Assembly (NCBI RefSeq): GCF_030816965.1
Contig: NZ_JAUSYQ010000002.1
Span: 6,438,001 to 6,502,000 of the forward strand
Source of the DNA: Streptomyces canus
GTDB taxonomy: Bacteria > Actinomycetota > Actinomycetes > Streptomycetales > Streptomycetaceae
Direction of reading: 5' to 3'
Length of the DNA: 64,000 nucleotides
The position numbers and the translations under genes were made by a program. This document shows positions 8,537 through 17,531 of this stretch, in pieces. Within the stretch, counting starts at the first letter, position 1. Each line of letters opens with the position of its first letter. The notes beneath the pieces are model-generated. The model saw only the letters and a list, made by a program, of their open reading frames with translations. It did no database searches and was not told where the DNA came from.

Positions 8537-9086
8537 GCCCTTTCGGCCCGCGCGATACCGCCGGGTCGCTTGAGGGGCGGGGCTGCCTCGCGGTTGCCAG
8601 TACGCGGGGGCGGGGGTGTCGTGCGGCACGGGGTGGCGAACTCGGCGGGGCTGCTCCGGGCGGGGGCCGGTACGAGGTGTGGGGTGCGCCAGCCGGATGC
8701 GGCTCGCGTGCATAGGGTTTGGCGTGCGGGTCGACCGCCGCGGGTGGGATCGGGCGGGGGTGCGGGGCCGGCGACGGGTTGGTCTCTCGGGACGGCTCCG
8801 GTGCAAGCCTTTGCGGTGGCCGGTGCTTCGCGGGGCGCAGGGTTTTGGGCGGTCGGCCTCGGCCTCGCAGGTTCTCGGTTTGGCCGGCGGCTTCAGTCGG
8901 CCTCGCAGGTTCCGGGTGCGGGGGCCTGACCGCGCTGCCCTTCGTCATGGTGGCCGTCGCCTTCGCCTGCGGCGGCCTCGTCCTGGCCCTCCCCCACTCT
9001 CAGCTTCGCTCGAGCGGGGGGACCCCCATCGGCACCGGCTGGGCCCGGATCCCGTAGACCACCGTCACAGGGGACGGGAAGACGAG
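8537..9086. other. gene-poor stretch with decayed sequence
   Basis: No intact gene. It contains a short direct repeat (CGGCCTCGCAGGTTC at about 8860 and 8898). A hydrophobic reading segment, ALPFVMVAVAFACGGLVLAL (plus strand, ~8935-8989), could be the last membrane helix of a lost protein. The 43-bp hairpin repeat follows directly. Codon periodicity is poor over most of the stretch. Confidence 0.4.
8987..9029 (-). repeat. 43-bp hairpin repeat, copy 2
   Basis: Reverse-orientation copy of the element at 2217-2259, with the same ATGGGGG end, the same CTCGAGCGAAG centre and the same GTGGGGGAGG end, differing at a few positions. It follows immediately on a hydrophobic coding-like segment, consistent with insertion near the end of a former gene. 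Confidence 0.7.
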
Positions 9087-9087
9087 A

Positions 9088-9122
9088 CGCCCGGCGGACT
9101 GACTGCTCCAGTCCGCCGGGCG
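9088..9122. terminator. bidirectional hairpin terminator
   Basis: A perfect 14-bp stem (CGCCCGGCGGACTG and its complement) with a 7-base loop. It lies between the rightward DeoR region and the leftward acyl-CoA carboxylase alpha gene. Confidence 0.8.
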
Positions 9123-9144
9123 CCTCGACATGTCGTACGACTGA

Positions 9145-10917
9145 TCAGTCCTTGATCTCGCAGATCGCCGCGCCCGAAGTGATCGACGCGCCGACCTCCG
9201 CGGACAGGCCCTTGATGGTGCCGGCCTTGTGGGCGTTGAGGGGCTGTTCCATCTTCATCGCTTCGAGGACGACGACGAGGTCGCCCTCCTGGACCTCCTG
9301 GCCCTCCTCGACGGCGATCTTGACGATGGTGCCCTGCATCGGGGAGGCGAGGGTGTCACCTGAGGCGACGGGCCCGGACTTCTTGGCCGCGCGGCGCTTG
9401 GGCTTGGCCCCGGCGGCGAGGCCGGTGCGGGCCAGCGACATGCCCAGGGAGACCGGCAGGGAGACTTCCAGGCGCTTGCCGCCGACCTCGACGACGATCG
9501 TCTCGCGGTCCGCGTCCTCGTCGGCCTCGGTTTCGGTGGGGGCGGCGAAGGGCTTGATGTCGTTGACGAACTCGGTCTCGATCCAGCGGGTGTGGACCGT
9601 GAACGGGTCACCGGAGCCGGTCAGCTCCGGGGCGAACGCCGGATCGGTGACCACCTTGCGGTGGAAGGGGATGGCGGTGGCCATGCCCTCGACCTGGAAC
9701 TCCTCCAGGGCGCGGGCGGCACGCTGGAGGGCCTGCTCGCGGGTGGCGCCGGTGACGATCAGCTTGGCCAGCAGGGAGTCCCACGCGGGGCCGATGACGC
9801 TGCCGGACTCGACACCGGCGTCCAGGCGCACACCCGGGCCGGACGGCGCCTCGAAGCGGGTGACGGTGCCGGGCGCGGGCAGGAAGCCCCGGCCCGGGTC
9901 CTCGCCGTTGATGCGGAACTCGAAGGAGTGGCCGCGCAGTTCGGGATCGCCGTAGCCGAGTTCCTCGCCGTCGGCGATGCGGAACATCTCGCGCACCAGG
10001 TCGATGCCGGCGACCTCTTCGGTGACCGGGTGCTCCACCTGGAGGCGGGTGTTGACCTCCAGGAAGGAGATCGTGCCGTCCATGCCGACCAGGAACTCCA
10101 CCGTGCCGGCGCCGACGTAGCCGGCCTCCTTGAGGATGGCCTTGGAGGACGAGTACAGCTCGGCGACCTGAGCGTCGGACAGGAAGGGCGCGGGAGCCTC
10201 CTCGACCAGCTTCTGGTGGCGGCGCTGCAGCGAGCAGTCGCGGGTGGAGACGACGACCACGTTGCCGTGGGTGTCGGCCAGGCACTGGGTCTCCACGTGG
10301 CGGGGCTTGTCCAGGTAGCGCTCCACGAAGCACTCGCCGCGGCCGAACGCGGCGACCGCCTCGCGCACGGCGGAGTCGTAGAGCTCGGGGACCTCTTCGA
10401 GGGTGCGGGCGACCTTCAGGCCGCGTCCGCCGCCGCCGAAGGCGGCCTTGATGGCGATCGGCAGGCCGTGCTCCTGGGCGAACGCCACGACCTCGTCGGC
10501 GCCCGAGACCGGGTCCGGCGTGCCGGCCACCAGCGGGGCACCGGCCCGCTGGGCGATGTGCCGGGCGGCGACCTTGTCACCGAGGTCGCGGATGGCCTGC
10601 GGGGGCGGGCCGATCCAGATCAGGCCCGCGTCCAGGACCGCCTGCGCGAACTCGGCGTTCTCGGAGAGGAAGCCGTAGCCGGGATGGATGGCGTCCGCGC
10701 CCGACTCGCGCGCGGCGCCCAGGACCTTGCCGATGTCCAGATAGCTGGTGGCCGGGGTGTCACCGCCCAGGGCGAACGCCTCATCCGCGGCGCGGACATG
10801 CAGAGCGTCCCGGTCCGGGTCGGCGTACACGGCCACGCTCGCGATACCGGCATCCCGGCAGGCCCGGGCAACGCGGACAGCGATTTCGCCACGGTTGGCG
10901 ATGAGCACCTTGCGCAC
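9145..10917 (-). CDS. accA2: acyl-CoA carboxylase alpha chain (biotin carboxylase + biotin carrier)
   Basis: Carboxylates its own biotin with ATP and bicarbonate and hands CO2 to a carboxyltransferase beta subunit to make malonyl-/methylmalonyl-CoA. Of 590 residues, 1-450 are biotin carboxylase ([20 protein letters not shown]-grasp glycine loop [28 protein letters not shown]). A linker follows, and a C-terminal biotinyl domain with EAMKMEQP has the biotin lysine at about 555. The GTG at 10917 gives the recognised N-terminus. It closely resembles S. coelicolor AccA2. It is monocistronic and separated from the beta/epsilon genes by the membrane protein and maf. Confidence 0.95.
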   Translation of the reverse strand: MRKVLIANRGEIAVRVARACRDAGIASVAVYADPDRDALHVRAADEAFALGGDTPATSYLDIGKVLGAARESGADAIHPGYGFLSENAEFAQAVLDAGLIWIGPPPQAIRDLGDKVAARHIAQRAGAPLVAGTPDPVSGADEVVAFAQEHGLPIAIKAAFGGGGRGLKVARTLEEVPELYDSAVREAVAAFGRGECFVERYLDKPRHVETQCLADTHGNVVVVSTRDCSLQRRHQKLVEEAPAPFLSDAQVAELYSSSKAILKEAGYVGAGTVEFLVGMDGTISFLEVNTRLQVEHPVTEEVAGIDLVREMFRIADGEELGYGDPELRGHSFEFRINGEDPGRGFLPAPGTVTRFEAPSGPGVRLDAGVESGSVIGPAWDSLLAKLIVTGATREQALQRAARALEEFQVEGMATAIPFHRKVVTDPAFAPELTGSGDPFTVHTRWIETEFVNDIKPFAAPTETEADEDADRETIVVEVGGKRLEVSLPVSLGMSLARTGLAAGAKPKRRAAKKSGPVASGDTLASPMQGTIVKIAVEEGQEVQEGDLVVVLEAMKMEQPLNAHKAGTIKGLSAEVGASITSGAAICEIKD

Positions 10918-11281
10918 GATTGAGGCTCCCTCCTTGAAACAAGCCGAGTTTAGGGACTGCCGACACGGCTCTTCGACCCATCCCCTGTGGTGAGCTTCCC
11001 CACACGGAGCGTGATGCGGAGCTTGCTCGACCCGCGAAATCCCTTGTCGCACCTCGTTACGCAGGACTCCTCCCGGAAACCCTAGCCTTCCTCTGTGGCC
11101 AAGGTCTCTGTGAGAGCGTGCTGCGGACCACTCCGTTTCTTTGTGGAGTCCCTACGAATGGCCCAATGAATCTTTGCCTGCGGCCGAACCCTTGTCCCCG
11201 GGTTTACCCGTTAGTAGCGTTCGCGCTGTATTGAACGTACGTCTGGTAGCCAGAACACGGCTCGAAAGTGGGTGGGGACCG
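10918..11281. other. divergent intergenic region
   Basis: 364 bp between the divergent starts of the carboxylase alpha chain and a membrane protein. No coding potential. It presumably holds both promoters and leaders. I see no clear palindrome or terminator. Confidence 0.5.
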
Positions 11282-11803
11282 GTGATCCGCAGGCCGGTGG
11301 CGTGGATCGTGGCGGTCGTTCTCTTCGTCGAGGCTCTCGGCGTGGCGATGCTGAACTGGCTCATGGGCAACCTCGTCGACGCGCAGAACATGTCGCTGGC
11401 CGGTCTGGACCCGGACGCGATGTCGATGTCCTCGAAGATCGGCGGGATCGTCTTCGGCCTCTACTTCGCGCTGTGCGCACTGGTCGCCCTGCTGGTGGCG
11501 GTGCGCGACCGGCAGCCCGCCGGGCTCGGCCGGGTCCTGCTGATCAGCGCGGCCGTGGTGCACGCCCTGCTGGGCGCGGTCGCGTGGGCGCTGATCGGCT
11601 GGCCCCAGTTCCTCTTCATGATCGTGATGCTCGGGCTGATCGTGCTCGTGCTGGTGACCTACGACGCACGGCGAGGGCCGGTGGCGGCGGAGCCGCAGGA
11701 CGCGCAGGGTCCGGGTGGCCCCGAGGGCGCCAAGGAGCCGGAGAGGCCTCAGGGGGCCGGCGGCTCGCCGGTCACGTCGCCGCCGGCGCCCACAACTCCG
11801 TGA
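11282..11803 (+). CDS. conserved membrane protein
   Basis: 173 residues with four hydrophobic segments (about 4-25, 47-70, 82-102, 105-125) and a Pro/Gly/Glu-rich cytoplasmic tail. No catalytic motif is recognised. The GTG at 11282 puts the first helix right at the N-terminus ([20 protein letters not shown]); the upstream extension lacks a suitable start. It converges with maf, and the two coding ends overlap by 32 bp. Confidence 0.7.
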   Translation: MIRRPVAWIVAVVLFVEALGVAMLNWLMGNLVDAQNMSLAGLDPDAMSMSSKIGGIVFGLYFALCALVALLVAVRDRQPAGLGRVLLISAAVVHALLGAVAWALIGWPQFLFMIVMLGLIVLVLVTYDARRGPVAAEPQDAQGPGGPEGAKEPERPQGAGGSPVTSPPAPTTP

Positions 11804-12392
11804 TGCCGACGCCGAGCTCGGCCAGCAGCCGGCGCAGCAGCGGGAGGCTGAGGCCGATCACATTGCCGTGGTCGCCGTCGATGCCCTCGATGAACGGGGC
11901 CGAGCGGCCGTCCAGGGTGAACGCCCCCGCGACGTAGAGGGGTTCGCCGGAGGCGACGTATGCGGCGATCTCGTCGTCGGTCGGCTCGCCGAAGCGGACG
12001 ACGGTCGAGGCGACGCCGGAGACATACCGGCCGCTCGTCGTGTTGTAGACGCAGTGGCCGGTCTGCAAGGTGCCCGCGCGCCCGCGCATGGACTTCCAGC
12101 GGGCCGTCGCCTCCTCGGCGTCGGCCGGCTTGCCCAGTGCCTGGCCGTCCAGGTCGAGCACCGAGTCGCAGCCGATCACCAGCGCACCCTTGACCTCGGG
12201 CTTCGCGGCCACGACGGAGGCCTTCGCCTCGGCGAGGGCGAGCGCGAGCTCGGCGGGGGTGGGGGCGGTGACGGCGTCCTCGTCGACCCCGCTCACGAGT
12301 ACCTCGGGGGTGAGGCCGGCCTGCCGCAGCAGGTTCAGGCGAGCGGGTGACTGGGAGGCCAGGACGAGTCGTCGGCGCGGCTGGTCGGTCAT
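11772..12392 (-). CDS. maf: Maf-family nucleoside triphosphate pyrophosphatase
   Basis: Hydrolyses non-canonical nucleoside triphosphates to monophosphates; the family is linked to septum inhibition. 206 residues with [19 protein letters not shown], the acidic [18 protein letters not shown] (catalytic Asp), [11 protein letters not shown] and the conserved [16 protein letters not shown]. It is the last gene of the leftward operon pccB-accE-mmpB-like-maf, with its ATG four bases after the preceding stop. Confidence 0.92.
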   Translation of the reverse strand: MTDQPRRRLVLASQSPARLNLLRQAGLTPEVLVSGVDEDAVTAPTPAELALALAEAKASVVAAKPEVKGALVIGCDSVLDLDGQALGKPADAEEATARWKSMRGRAGTLQTGHCVYNTTSGRYVSGVASTVVRFGEPTDDEIAAYVASGEPLYVAGAFTLDGRSAPFIEGIDGDHGNVIGLSLPLLRRLLAELGVGITELWAPAAT

Positions 12393-12396
12393 GCGG

Positions 12397-12525
12397 TCAG
12401 CCTAGTCCGATCACAATCATCGCGAGCACCATGGCCAGCGCCAGGAAGATGCTCAGACGCCGAAGCATCTCCTGCGTGTCGCGCAGTTCCTTGGGAGGTT
12501 CGTTCTCGGGGTCGGACCACAGCAT
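12397..12525 (-). CDS. mmpB: small single-pass membrane protein, MmpB-like
   Basis: A 42-residue protein starting [20 protein letters not shown], an acidic amphipathic start followed by one hydrophobic helix ([18 protein letters not shown]) to the C-terminus. It matches my memory of the actinobacterial 'morphogenic membrane protein MmpB' annotated beside maf; its mechanism is unknown to me. It sits between accE and maf in the same direction. A perfect 16-bp palindrome lies 36-51 bp upstream of its ATG, suggesting its own promoter. Confidence 0.7.
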   Translation of the reverse strand: MLWSDPENEPPKELRDTQEMLRRLSIFLALAMVLAMIVIGLG

Positions 12526-12560
12526 GGTTTCCAGCGTGCGGCGACTTCCGGGAGGGCGCC

Positions 12561-12576
12561 TGAGTACGCGTACTCA
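12561..12576. promoter_or_regulatory. perfect palindrome upstream of mmpB-like gene
   Basis: TGAGTACGCGTACTCA is a perfect 16-bp palindrome in the short gap between accE and the mmpB-like micropeptide. It is too AT-poor and lacks the T-tract of a terminator, so an operator is the better reading. The cognate regulator is unknown. Confidence 0.55.
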
Positions 12577-12599
12577 ACTTCTCCGACGGGTGAGCCGCC

Positions 12600-12809
12600 C
12601 TACCCCGGCCAGTAGGTGCGCGCCCACGAGGCGGGCCCTGGCTGGGGCAGGCGGTGGCCCGCGATCCGTGACGGGTCGGACCACGCGGCGCTTTGCTCCT
12701 CGGCGCCGGACGGCGTTGTCGTCGCCGCCGCGGCGCGGGCCCGGACCACCGCCAGGGCGGCGGCGAGCTCCTCAGGGGTGGGGTTACCCCGTACGACCTT
12801 GATGTTCAT
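12600..12809 (-). CDS. accE: acyl-CoA carboxylase epsilon subunit
   Basis: Small 69-residue accessory subunit that stabilises the alpha/beta carboxylase complex in actinobacteria. It shows the family start MNIKVVRGNPTPEELAAALA and the C-terminal W-rich end (WARTYWPG). It lies 17 bp downstream of the beta-subunit gene in the same operon, as usual in Streptomyces. Confidence 0.9.
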   Translation of the reverse strand: MNIKVVRGNPTPEELAAALAVVRARAAAATTTPSGAEEQSAAWSDPSRIAGHRLPQPGPASWARTYWPG

Positions 12810-12826
12810 GACGGCTCCCGGCAGGG

Positions 12827-14419
12827 CTAGAGGGGGATGTTGCCGTGCTTCTTGGGGGGCAGGGACTCGCGCTTGGTGCGCAGCTGGCGCAGGCCCCGGA
12901 CCACGTGGCGGCGGGTGTCCGACGGCATGATCACGGAGTCGATGTAGCCGCGCTCGGCCGCGATGTAGGGGTTGAGGAGGGCGTCCTCGTACTCCTGGAT
13001 CAGGCGGGCGCGGGTCGCCTCCAGCTCTCCTGCCGCCTCCGCCTCCGCGATCGTGCGGCGGTGCAGGATGTTGACCGCGCCCTGGGCGCCCATCACGGCG
13101 ATCTGGGCGGTCGGCCAGGCGAGGTTGAGGTCCGCGCCGAGGTGCTTGGAGCCCATGACGTCGTAGGCGCCGCCGAAGGCCTTGCGGGTGATCACCGTGA
13201 TCAGAGGAACCGTGGCCTCGGCGTAGGCGTAGATCAGCTTGGCGCCGCGGCGGATGATGCCGTCGTGCTCCTGGTCGACGCCGGGGAGGAAGCCCGGCAC
13301 GTCGACGAAGGTGATCACCGGGATGTTGAAGGCGTCGCAGGTGCGGACGAAGCGGGCCGCCTTCTCGGACGCGGTGATGTCGAGGCAGCCGGCGAACTGC
13401 ATCGGCTGGTTGGCCACGATGCCGACCGGGTGGCCCTCGACCCGGCCGTAGCCGGTGAGGATGTTCGGCGCGTACAGCGGCTGCGTCTCGAAGAACTCGG
13501 CGTCGTCGAGGATGTGTTCGATGACCGTGTGCATGTCGTACGGCTGGTTCGCGCTGTCCGGGACGAGCGTGTCCAGCTCGCGGTCCTCGTCGGTGATCGC
13601 GAGGTCCGCCTCCTCCGGGTAGACCGGCGGCTCGGAGAGGTTGTTGGACGGCAGGTACGACAGCAGCTGCTTGACGTACTCGATGGCGTCCTTCTCGTCC
13701 CCGGCCATGTGATGGGCCACGCCGGACACCGAGTTGTGGGTGCGGGCGCCGCCCAGCTCCTCGAAGCCGACGTCCTCACCGGTGACCGTCTTGATGACGT
13801 CGGGGCCGGTGATGAACATGTGCGAGGTCTGGTCGACCATGACCGTGAAGTCGGTGATCGCCGGGGAGTACACGGCTCCGCCGGCGCAGGGACCGACGAC
13901 CAGGCTGATCTGCGGGATGACACCGCTCGCGTGGGTGTTGCGGCGGAAGATCTCGCCGTAGGCACCGAGGGAGGCCACTCCCTCCTGGATCCGGGCGCCG
14001 CCGGAGTCGTTGATGCCGATGACCGGACAGCCGGTCTTCAGCGCGAAGTCCATCACCTTGACGATCTTCTGGCCGTAGACCTCGCCCAGGGCGCCGCCGA
14101 AGACGGTGAAGTCCTGGGAGAACACGGCGACGGGGCGGCCGTCGACCGTGCCGTAGCCGGTGACGACACCGTCGCCGTAGGGGCGGTTGTTCTCCAGGCC
14201 GAAGTTGGTGGAGCGGTGCCGGGCGAACTCGTCCAACTCGACGAAGGAACCCTCGTCGAGGAGGAGCTCGATGCGCTCACGGGCCGTCAGCTTGCCCTTG
14301 GCGTGCTGCTTCTCGACGGCGCGTGCGGAGCCGGCGTGCGTCGCCTCGTCAATACGACGCTGGAGATCCGCGAGCTTGCCCGCGGTGGTGTGAATGTCGG
14401 TCGCTTCCGGCTCGGACAT
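12827..14419 (-). CDS. pccB: propionyl-/acyl-CoA carboxylase beta subunit (carboxyltransferase)
   Basis: Transfers the carboxyl group from carboxybiotin to propionyl- or acetyl-CoA, supplying methylmalonyl-/malonyl-CoA for lipids and polyketides. 530 residues from ATG 14419 ([16 protein letters not shown]). Two crotonase-like halves are visible: oxyanion-hole glycines [12 protein letters not shown] and [13 protein letters not shown] in the first, [23 protein letters not shown] and [13 protein letters not shown] in the second. A TTG-started extension of nine residues is possible but has no advantage. It is divergent from birA across a 111-bp gap and is followed by accE. Confidence 0.95.
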   Translation of the reverse strand: MSEPEATDIHTTAGKLADLQRRIDEATHAGSARAVEKQHAKGKLTARERIELLLDEGSFVELDEFARHRSTNFGLENNRPYGDGVVTGYGTVDGRPVAVFSQDFTVFGGALGEVYGQKIVKVMDFALKTGCPVIGINDSGGARIQEGVASLGAYGEIFRRNTHASGVIPQISLVVGPCAGGAVYSPAITDFTVMVDQTSHMFITGPDVIKTVTGEDVGFEELGGARTHNSVSGVAHHMAGDEKDAIEYVKQLLSYLPSNNLSEPPVYPEEADLAITDEDRELDTLVPDSANQPYDMHTVIEHILDDAEFFETQPLYAPNILTGYGRVEGHPVGIVANQPMQFAGCLDITASEKAARFVRTCDAFNIPVITFVDVPGFLPGVDQEHDGIIRRGAKLIYAYAEATVPLITVITRKAFGGAYDVMGSKHLGADLNLAWPTAQIAVMGAQGAVNILHRRTIAEAEAAGELEATRARLIQEYEDALLNPYIAAERGYIDSVIMPSDTRRHVVRGLRQLRTKRESLPPKKHGNIPL

Positions 14420-14530
14420 CGGGATCGCGGCTCCCTGCCTGCTCAAAAGGGGGGACGGTTACTCATCCGTAGAGTAGTGGTGCCCCCACCAATCAGCAGT
14501 GCGGCGTTTCACACACCTAGGGTGGCTTGC

Positions 14531-15394
14531 ATGACGCCGCGAGATGTTTCAGGAGACGACAGCCGTTGGTCGGACCTCGACCGGCCGCCCCTCAACGCGG
14601 CCGCGCTGCGCCGCGGGCTGGTGCGGGAGGGCGGGCTGTGGTCCGGGATCGAGGTGGTGGCCGGCACCGGCTCCACCAACTCCGACCTGGTCGCCCGTGC
14701 CGCCGCGGGCAAGGCGGCCGAGGGCGCGGTCCTCGTCGCCGAGGAGCAGACCGCGGGCCGGGGCCGCCTGGACCGGCAGTGGACCGCGCCGCCGAGGTCG
14801 GGGCTGTTCTTCTCCGTTCTGCTGACGCCCGGGGACGTGCCGGTGGCCCGCTGGGGCTGGCTGCCGCTGCTGACGGGGGTGGCGGTGGCGACCGGCCTGT
14901 CGAGGGCGGCGGGCGTGGACACGGCCCTCAAGTGGCCCAACGACCTCCTGGTGACCGTGGGCGGCGAGGAACGCAAGGCCGGCGGGATCCTCGCCGAACG
15001 GGCGGGCGAGGGCGGCGTCGTCGTGGGCGTCGGCATCAACGTCACCCTCCGGGAGGACGAGCTGCCGGTACCGACGGCGGGTTCGCTGGTGCTGGCCGGG
15101 GCGGTGAGCACGGACCGGGACCCCCTGCTGCGGGCCGTTCTGCGCTCCCTGGAGGAGTGGTACGACCGCTGGCGCGCGGCGGCGGGCGATCCGGCGGTGA
15201 GCGGCCTCCAGGAGACGTATGCGGCGGGGTGCGCGACGCTGGGACGTACAGTGCGGGCCGAGCTGCCAGGAGATCGTTCGCCCGTGGGGGAGGCGGTGGC
15301 GGTGGATGGCGACGGCCGCTTGGTGATCGCGACGGAGGAAGGGGTGCAGGAGCCGGTCGGGGCAGGAGACATCGTGCACTTGCGACCGGCGTAG
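14531..15394 (+). CDS. birA: biotin--[acetyl-CoA-carboxylase] ligase
   Basis: Activates biotin to biotinyl-AMP and attaches it to the carrier lysine of carboxylase alpha chains. 287 residues with the substrate loop GTGSTNSDLVARA, the biotin-adenylate loop EEQTAGRGRLDRQW, LKWPNDLLV with the catalytic Lys, RKAGGILAE and VVGVGINV. There is no N-terminal DNA-binding helix-turn-helix, so it is the monofunctional type. Its position back-to-back with pccB-accE couples enzyme and activating ligase in one locus. Confidence 0.93.
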   Translation: MTPRDVSGDDSRWSDLDRPPLNAAALRRGLVREGGLWSGIEVVAGTGSTNSDLVARAAAGKAAEGAVLVAEEQTAGRGRLDRQWTAPPRSGLFFSVLLTPGDVPVARWGWLPLLTGVAVATGLSRAAGVDTALKWPNDLLVTVGGEERKAGGILAERAGEGGVVVGVGINVTLREDELPVPTAGSLVLAGAVSTDRDPLLRAVLRSLEEWYDRWRAAAGDPAVSGLQETYAAGCATLGRTVRAELPGDRSPVGEAVAVDGDGRLVIATEEGVQEPVGAGDIVHLRPA

Positions 15395-15404
15395 ACGTGG
15401 CCTA

Positions 15405-15465
15405 CCCAGGGGCGCGGGGCTGTATCGACAGGCGGCTCCGCCGCGTGGGCGCGACCAGCCACGAC
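15405..15465 (+). repeat. GC-rich palindromic repeat family member
   Basis: AGGGGCGCGGGGCTGT followed by GGCGGCTCCGCCGCG and GCGCGACCAGCCACGAC. It matches the right end of the element at 18700-18750 and, less fully, 4404-4435. It lies directly behind the birA stop codon, where the hairpin could also act in transcript ending. Confidence 0.65.
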
Positions 15466-15607
15466 GCCCCCGCGGCCGACCAGAGAGGCAAGCCACTCAC
15501 GGTCTGTCGGTTCCACCTGGCGGAGCGAGGACGTGAGCTGGCGCACACCTGCCGTACAGTTGAGGCCGGTCGATACCTGACCGTGACAGATCGGAAGGGC
15601 AGCAGGC

Positions 15608-16702
15608 GTGACCGCAGACGACACGGGCTCCGGCGCGGACGCGACCCCGCACCCGCTCGCCGTGCGTCTCGAGCAGCTCATCCTCGGCGCAGAGCGGCGT
15701 TACACCCCTTTTCAGGCGGCTCGCACCGCCGGTGTCTCCATGGAGCTGGCCACCCGCTTCTGGCGGGCGATGGGCTTCGCCGACGTCGGGCAGGCCAAGG
15801 CCTTCACCGAGGCGGACGTCCTCGCGCTGCGCCGGCTCGCCGGTCTCGTCGAGGCGGGGCTGCTGAGCGAGGCCATGGCCGTGCAGGTGGCACGGTCCAC
15901 CGGGCAGACCACCGCCCGGCTCGCCGAGTGGCAGATCGACTCCTTCCTGGAGGGCCTGACAGACCCCCCGGAGCCGGGCATGACCCGCACCGAGGTGACG
16001 TACCCGATCATCGAGCTGCTCCTGCCCGAGCTGGAGGAGTTCCTCGTCTACGTCTGGCGCCGCCAGCTCTCCGCCTCGGCGGGGCGGGTCGTGCAGGCCG
16101 CCGACGACGAGGAGATGGTCGACCGGCGGCTGTGTGTGGGCTTCGCCGACCTCGTCGGGTTCACGCGGCTGACCCGCCGTATGGAGGAGGAGGAGCTCGG
16201 CGAACTCGTCGAGGCCTTCGAGACCACCGCCGCCGACCTCGTCGCCGCGCGCGGCGGGCGGCTCATCAAGACACTCGGTGACGAGGTGCTGTACGCGGCC
16301 GACGACGCGGCGGTGGCCGCCGAGATCGCCCTGCGGCTGATCGAGACCATGGCGAACGACGAGACCATGCCCGAGCTGCGCGTCGGCATCGCCTTCGGCA
16401 CGGTGACCACCCGTATGGGCGATGTCTTCGGTACGACGGTGAACCTCGCCTCCCGGCTGACCTCGATAGCTCCCCGCGACGCCGTTCTCGTCGACAGCGC
16501 CTTCGCGGAGGAGCTGATCCGTTCCGGCGAGGCGCCCGCCTCCGAGGCCGAGGCGGCCGAGGCCGCGGCCACCGCCGAGAAGGAGGGCGAGGAGCCGCCG
16601 ACGTACCGCTTCGCGCTCCAGCCGATGTGGCAGCGGCCGGTGCGTGGACTCGGCGTCGTCGAGCCCTGGCTGCTGACCCGCAGGGACGGGACCCCCTCCT
16701 AG
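15608..16702 (+). CDS. cya: class III adenylate cyclase
   Basis: Makes cAMP from ATP. 364 residues from GTG 15608. An N-terminal regulatory region of ~170 residues (with a MerR-like ARTAGVSMELATRFWRAMGF segment) precedes a class III cyclase domain with metal-binding FADLVGFTRL, the second Asp in KTLGDEVLYA, and the transition-state Asn/Arg in TVNLASRLTS. The architecture matches the Streptomyces Cya needed for germination and aerial growth. The stop codon overlaps the stop of the convergent next gene. Confidence 0.9.
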   Translation: MTADDTGSGADATPHPLAVRLEQLILGAERRYTPFQAARTAGVSMELATRFWRAMGFADVGQAKAFTEADVLALRRLAGLVEAGLLSEAMAVQVARSTGQTTARLAEWQIDSFLEGLTDPPEPGMTRTEVTYPIIELLLPELEEFLVYVWRRQLSASAGRVVQAADDEEMVDRRLCVGFADLVGFTRLTRRMEEEELGELVEAFETTAADLVAARGGRLIKTLGDEVLYAADDAAVAAEIALRLIETMANDETMPELRVGIAFGTVTTRMGDVFGTTVNLASRLTSIAPRDAVLVDSAFAEELIRSGEAPASEAEAAEAAATAEKEGEEPPTYRFALQPMWQRPVRGLGVVEPWLLTRRDGTPS

Positions 16703-17331
16703 CCGCGCTGCTGCACGCACAGGCCGATGACCGGTACGCACAGGCCGGGTGCGGGCTGGGTCGGGTGAGTGGGCTGTGGCGTGGGCGTGGTCCGGGCCGG
16801 CTGCGGGGCCGTGGTCGCCGCCGGTGCGTGGGGCGTGGTGGACGCCGTGGCGGTCGGTGCCGGGGTGTTCGGTGCCTCCGGGATCGTCGTGGGGGCCGCC
16901 GCGAGGGGTAGGGGTACGGCGGTCGCGGACCACGGCGGGGCCGACGAGGTGACCGGTGTGCGCGTCGCGGAGATCCCGCCCATCGCCGTGGTCGACGACG
17001 GGCTCGCCTGCGGTACGGAGCCCACGGTCGCGGCGGCGTTCGTCGCTCGGTCCGTGCCGGTGTCGATGTCCGTGTCCACGCCCGGGGCGGCCTGCGGGTT
17101 CGCCTCCGCCGCGCCGAAGCCGCCCACTCCCGCGGCAGGGGGCATCCGTACGAGGCTCAGGGCGCCGGCGGCGAGGGTGAGGCCGCTCGCCGCGAGCAGG
17201 ACCTTGCGGGGGCGGGGCTTGCGGTGGCGGCCGCGCGGTCCGAACAGGCGGGTGGTGTCGGTGCCGGTGCTGGTGCCGTCCGCCAGTCCTGTCGCCGTCG
17301 CCGTTGCCGCCGTGGTCATCGTCGCCGTCAT
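16699..17331 (-). CDS. Thr/Pro/Ala-rich membrane-anchored or secreted protein
   Basis: 210 residues. A short N-terminal cytoplasmic part precedes the basic stretch GRHRKPRPRK and a hydrophobic segment (about 45-62, VLLAASGLTLAAGALSLV). A long low-complexity Thr/Ala/Pro/Ser-rich external region follows, ending PGLCVPVIGLCVQQRG with two cysteines that could form a disulfide. There is no enzyme motif. It resembles wall-spanning extracytoplasmic stalks. The end overlaps the cya stop by four bases. Confidence 0.6.
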   Translation of the reverse strand: MTATMTTAATATATGLADGTSTGTDTTRLFGPRGRHRKPRPRKVLLAASGLTLAAGALSLVRMPPAAGVGGFGAAEANPQAAPGVDTDIDTGTDRATNAAATVGSVPQASPSSTTAMGGISATRTPVTSSAPPWSATAVPLPLAAAPTTIPEAPNTPAPTATASTTPHAPAATTAPQPARTTPTPQPTHPTQPAPGLCVPVIGLCVQQRG

Positions 17332-17503
17332 GCTTCCTCCCCTGTGCGCCTGCGCCCCCGTGCGCCGTGGCGGGGCGCACGTTGTGCGCTGCTGTGGGCG
17401 GTGGGTGAGGAGTTGGGCGGGATGTCACTCGTACGGGGTGTCGGGTGGGTCGGCGGGAACCTTTCGCGGTGGGGGTGGGGCTGCGATGATCGGAAGCGTT
17501 CTT

Positions 17504-17519
17504 GTTAACTCGCGTTAAC
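17504..17519. promoter_or_regulatory. inverted repeat upstream of enoyl-CoA hydratase
   Basis: GTTAAC-TCGC-GTTAAC, two identical self-complementary hexamers four bases apart, unusually AT-rich for this genome. It ends 12 bases before the ATG and directly abuts the GGGAGG ribosome-binding site. Placement suits a repressor operator of fatty-acid-responsive type, but no regulator is encoded next to it. Confidence 0.5.
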
Positions 17520-17531
17520 CGGGAGGGTGCC

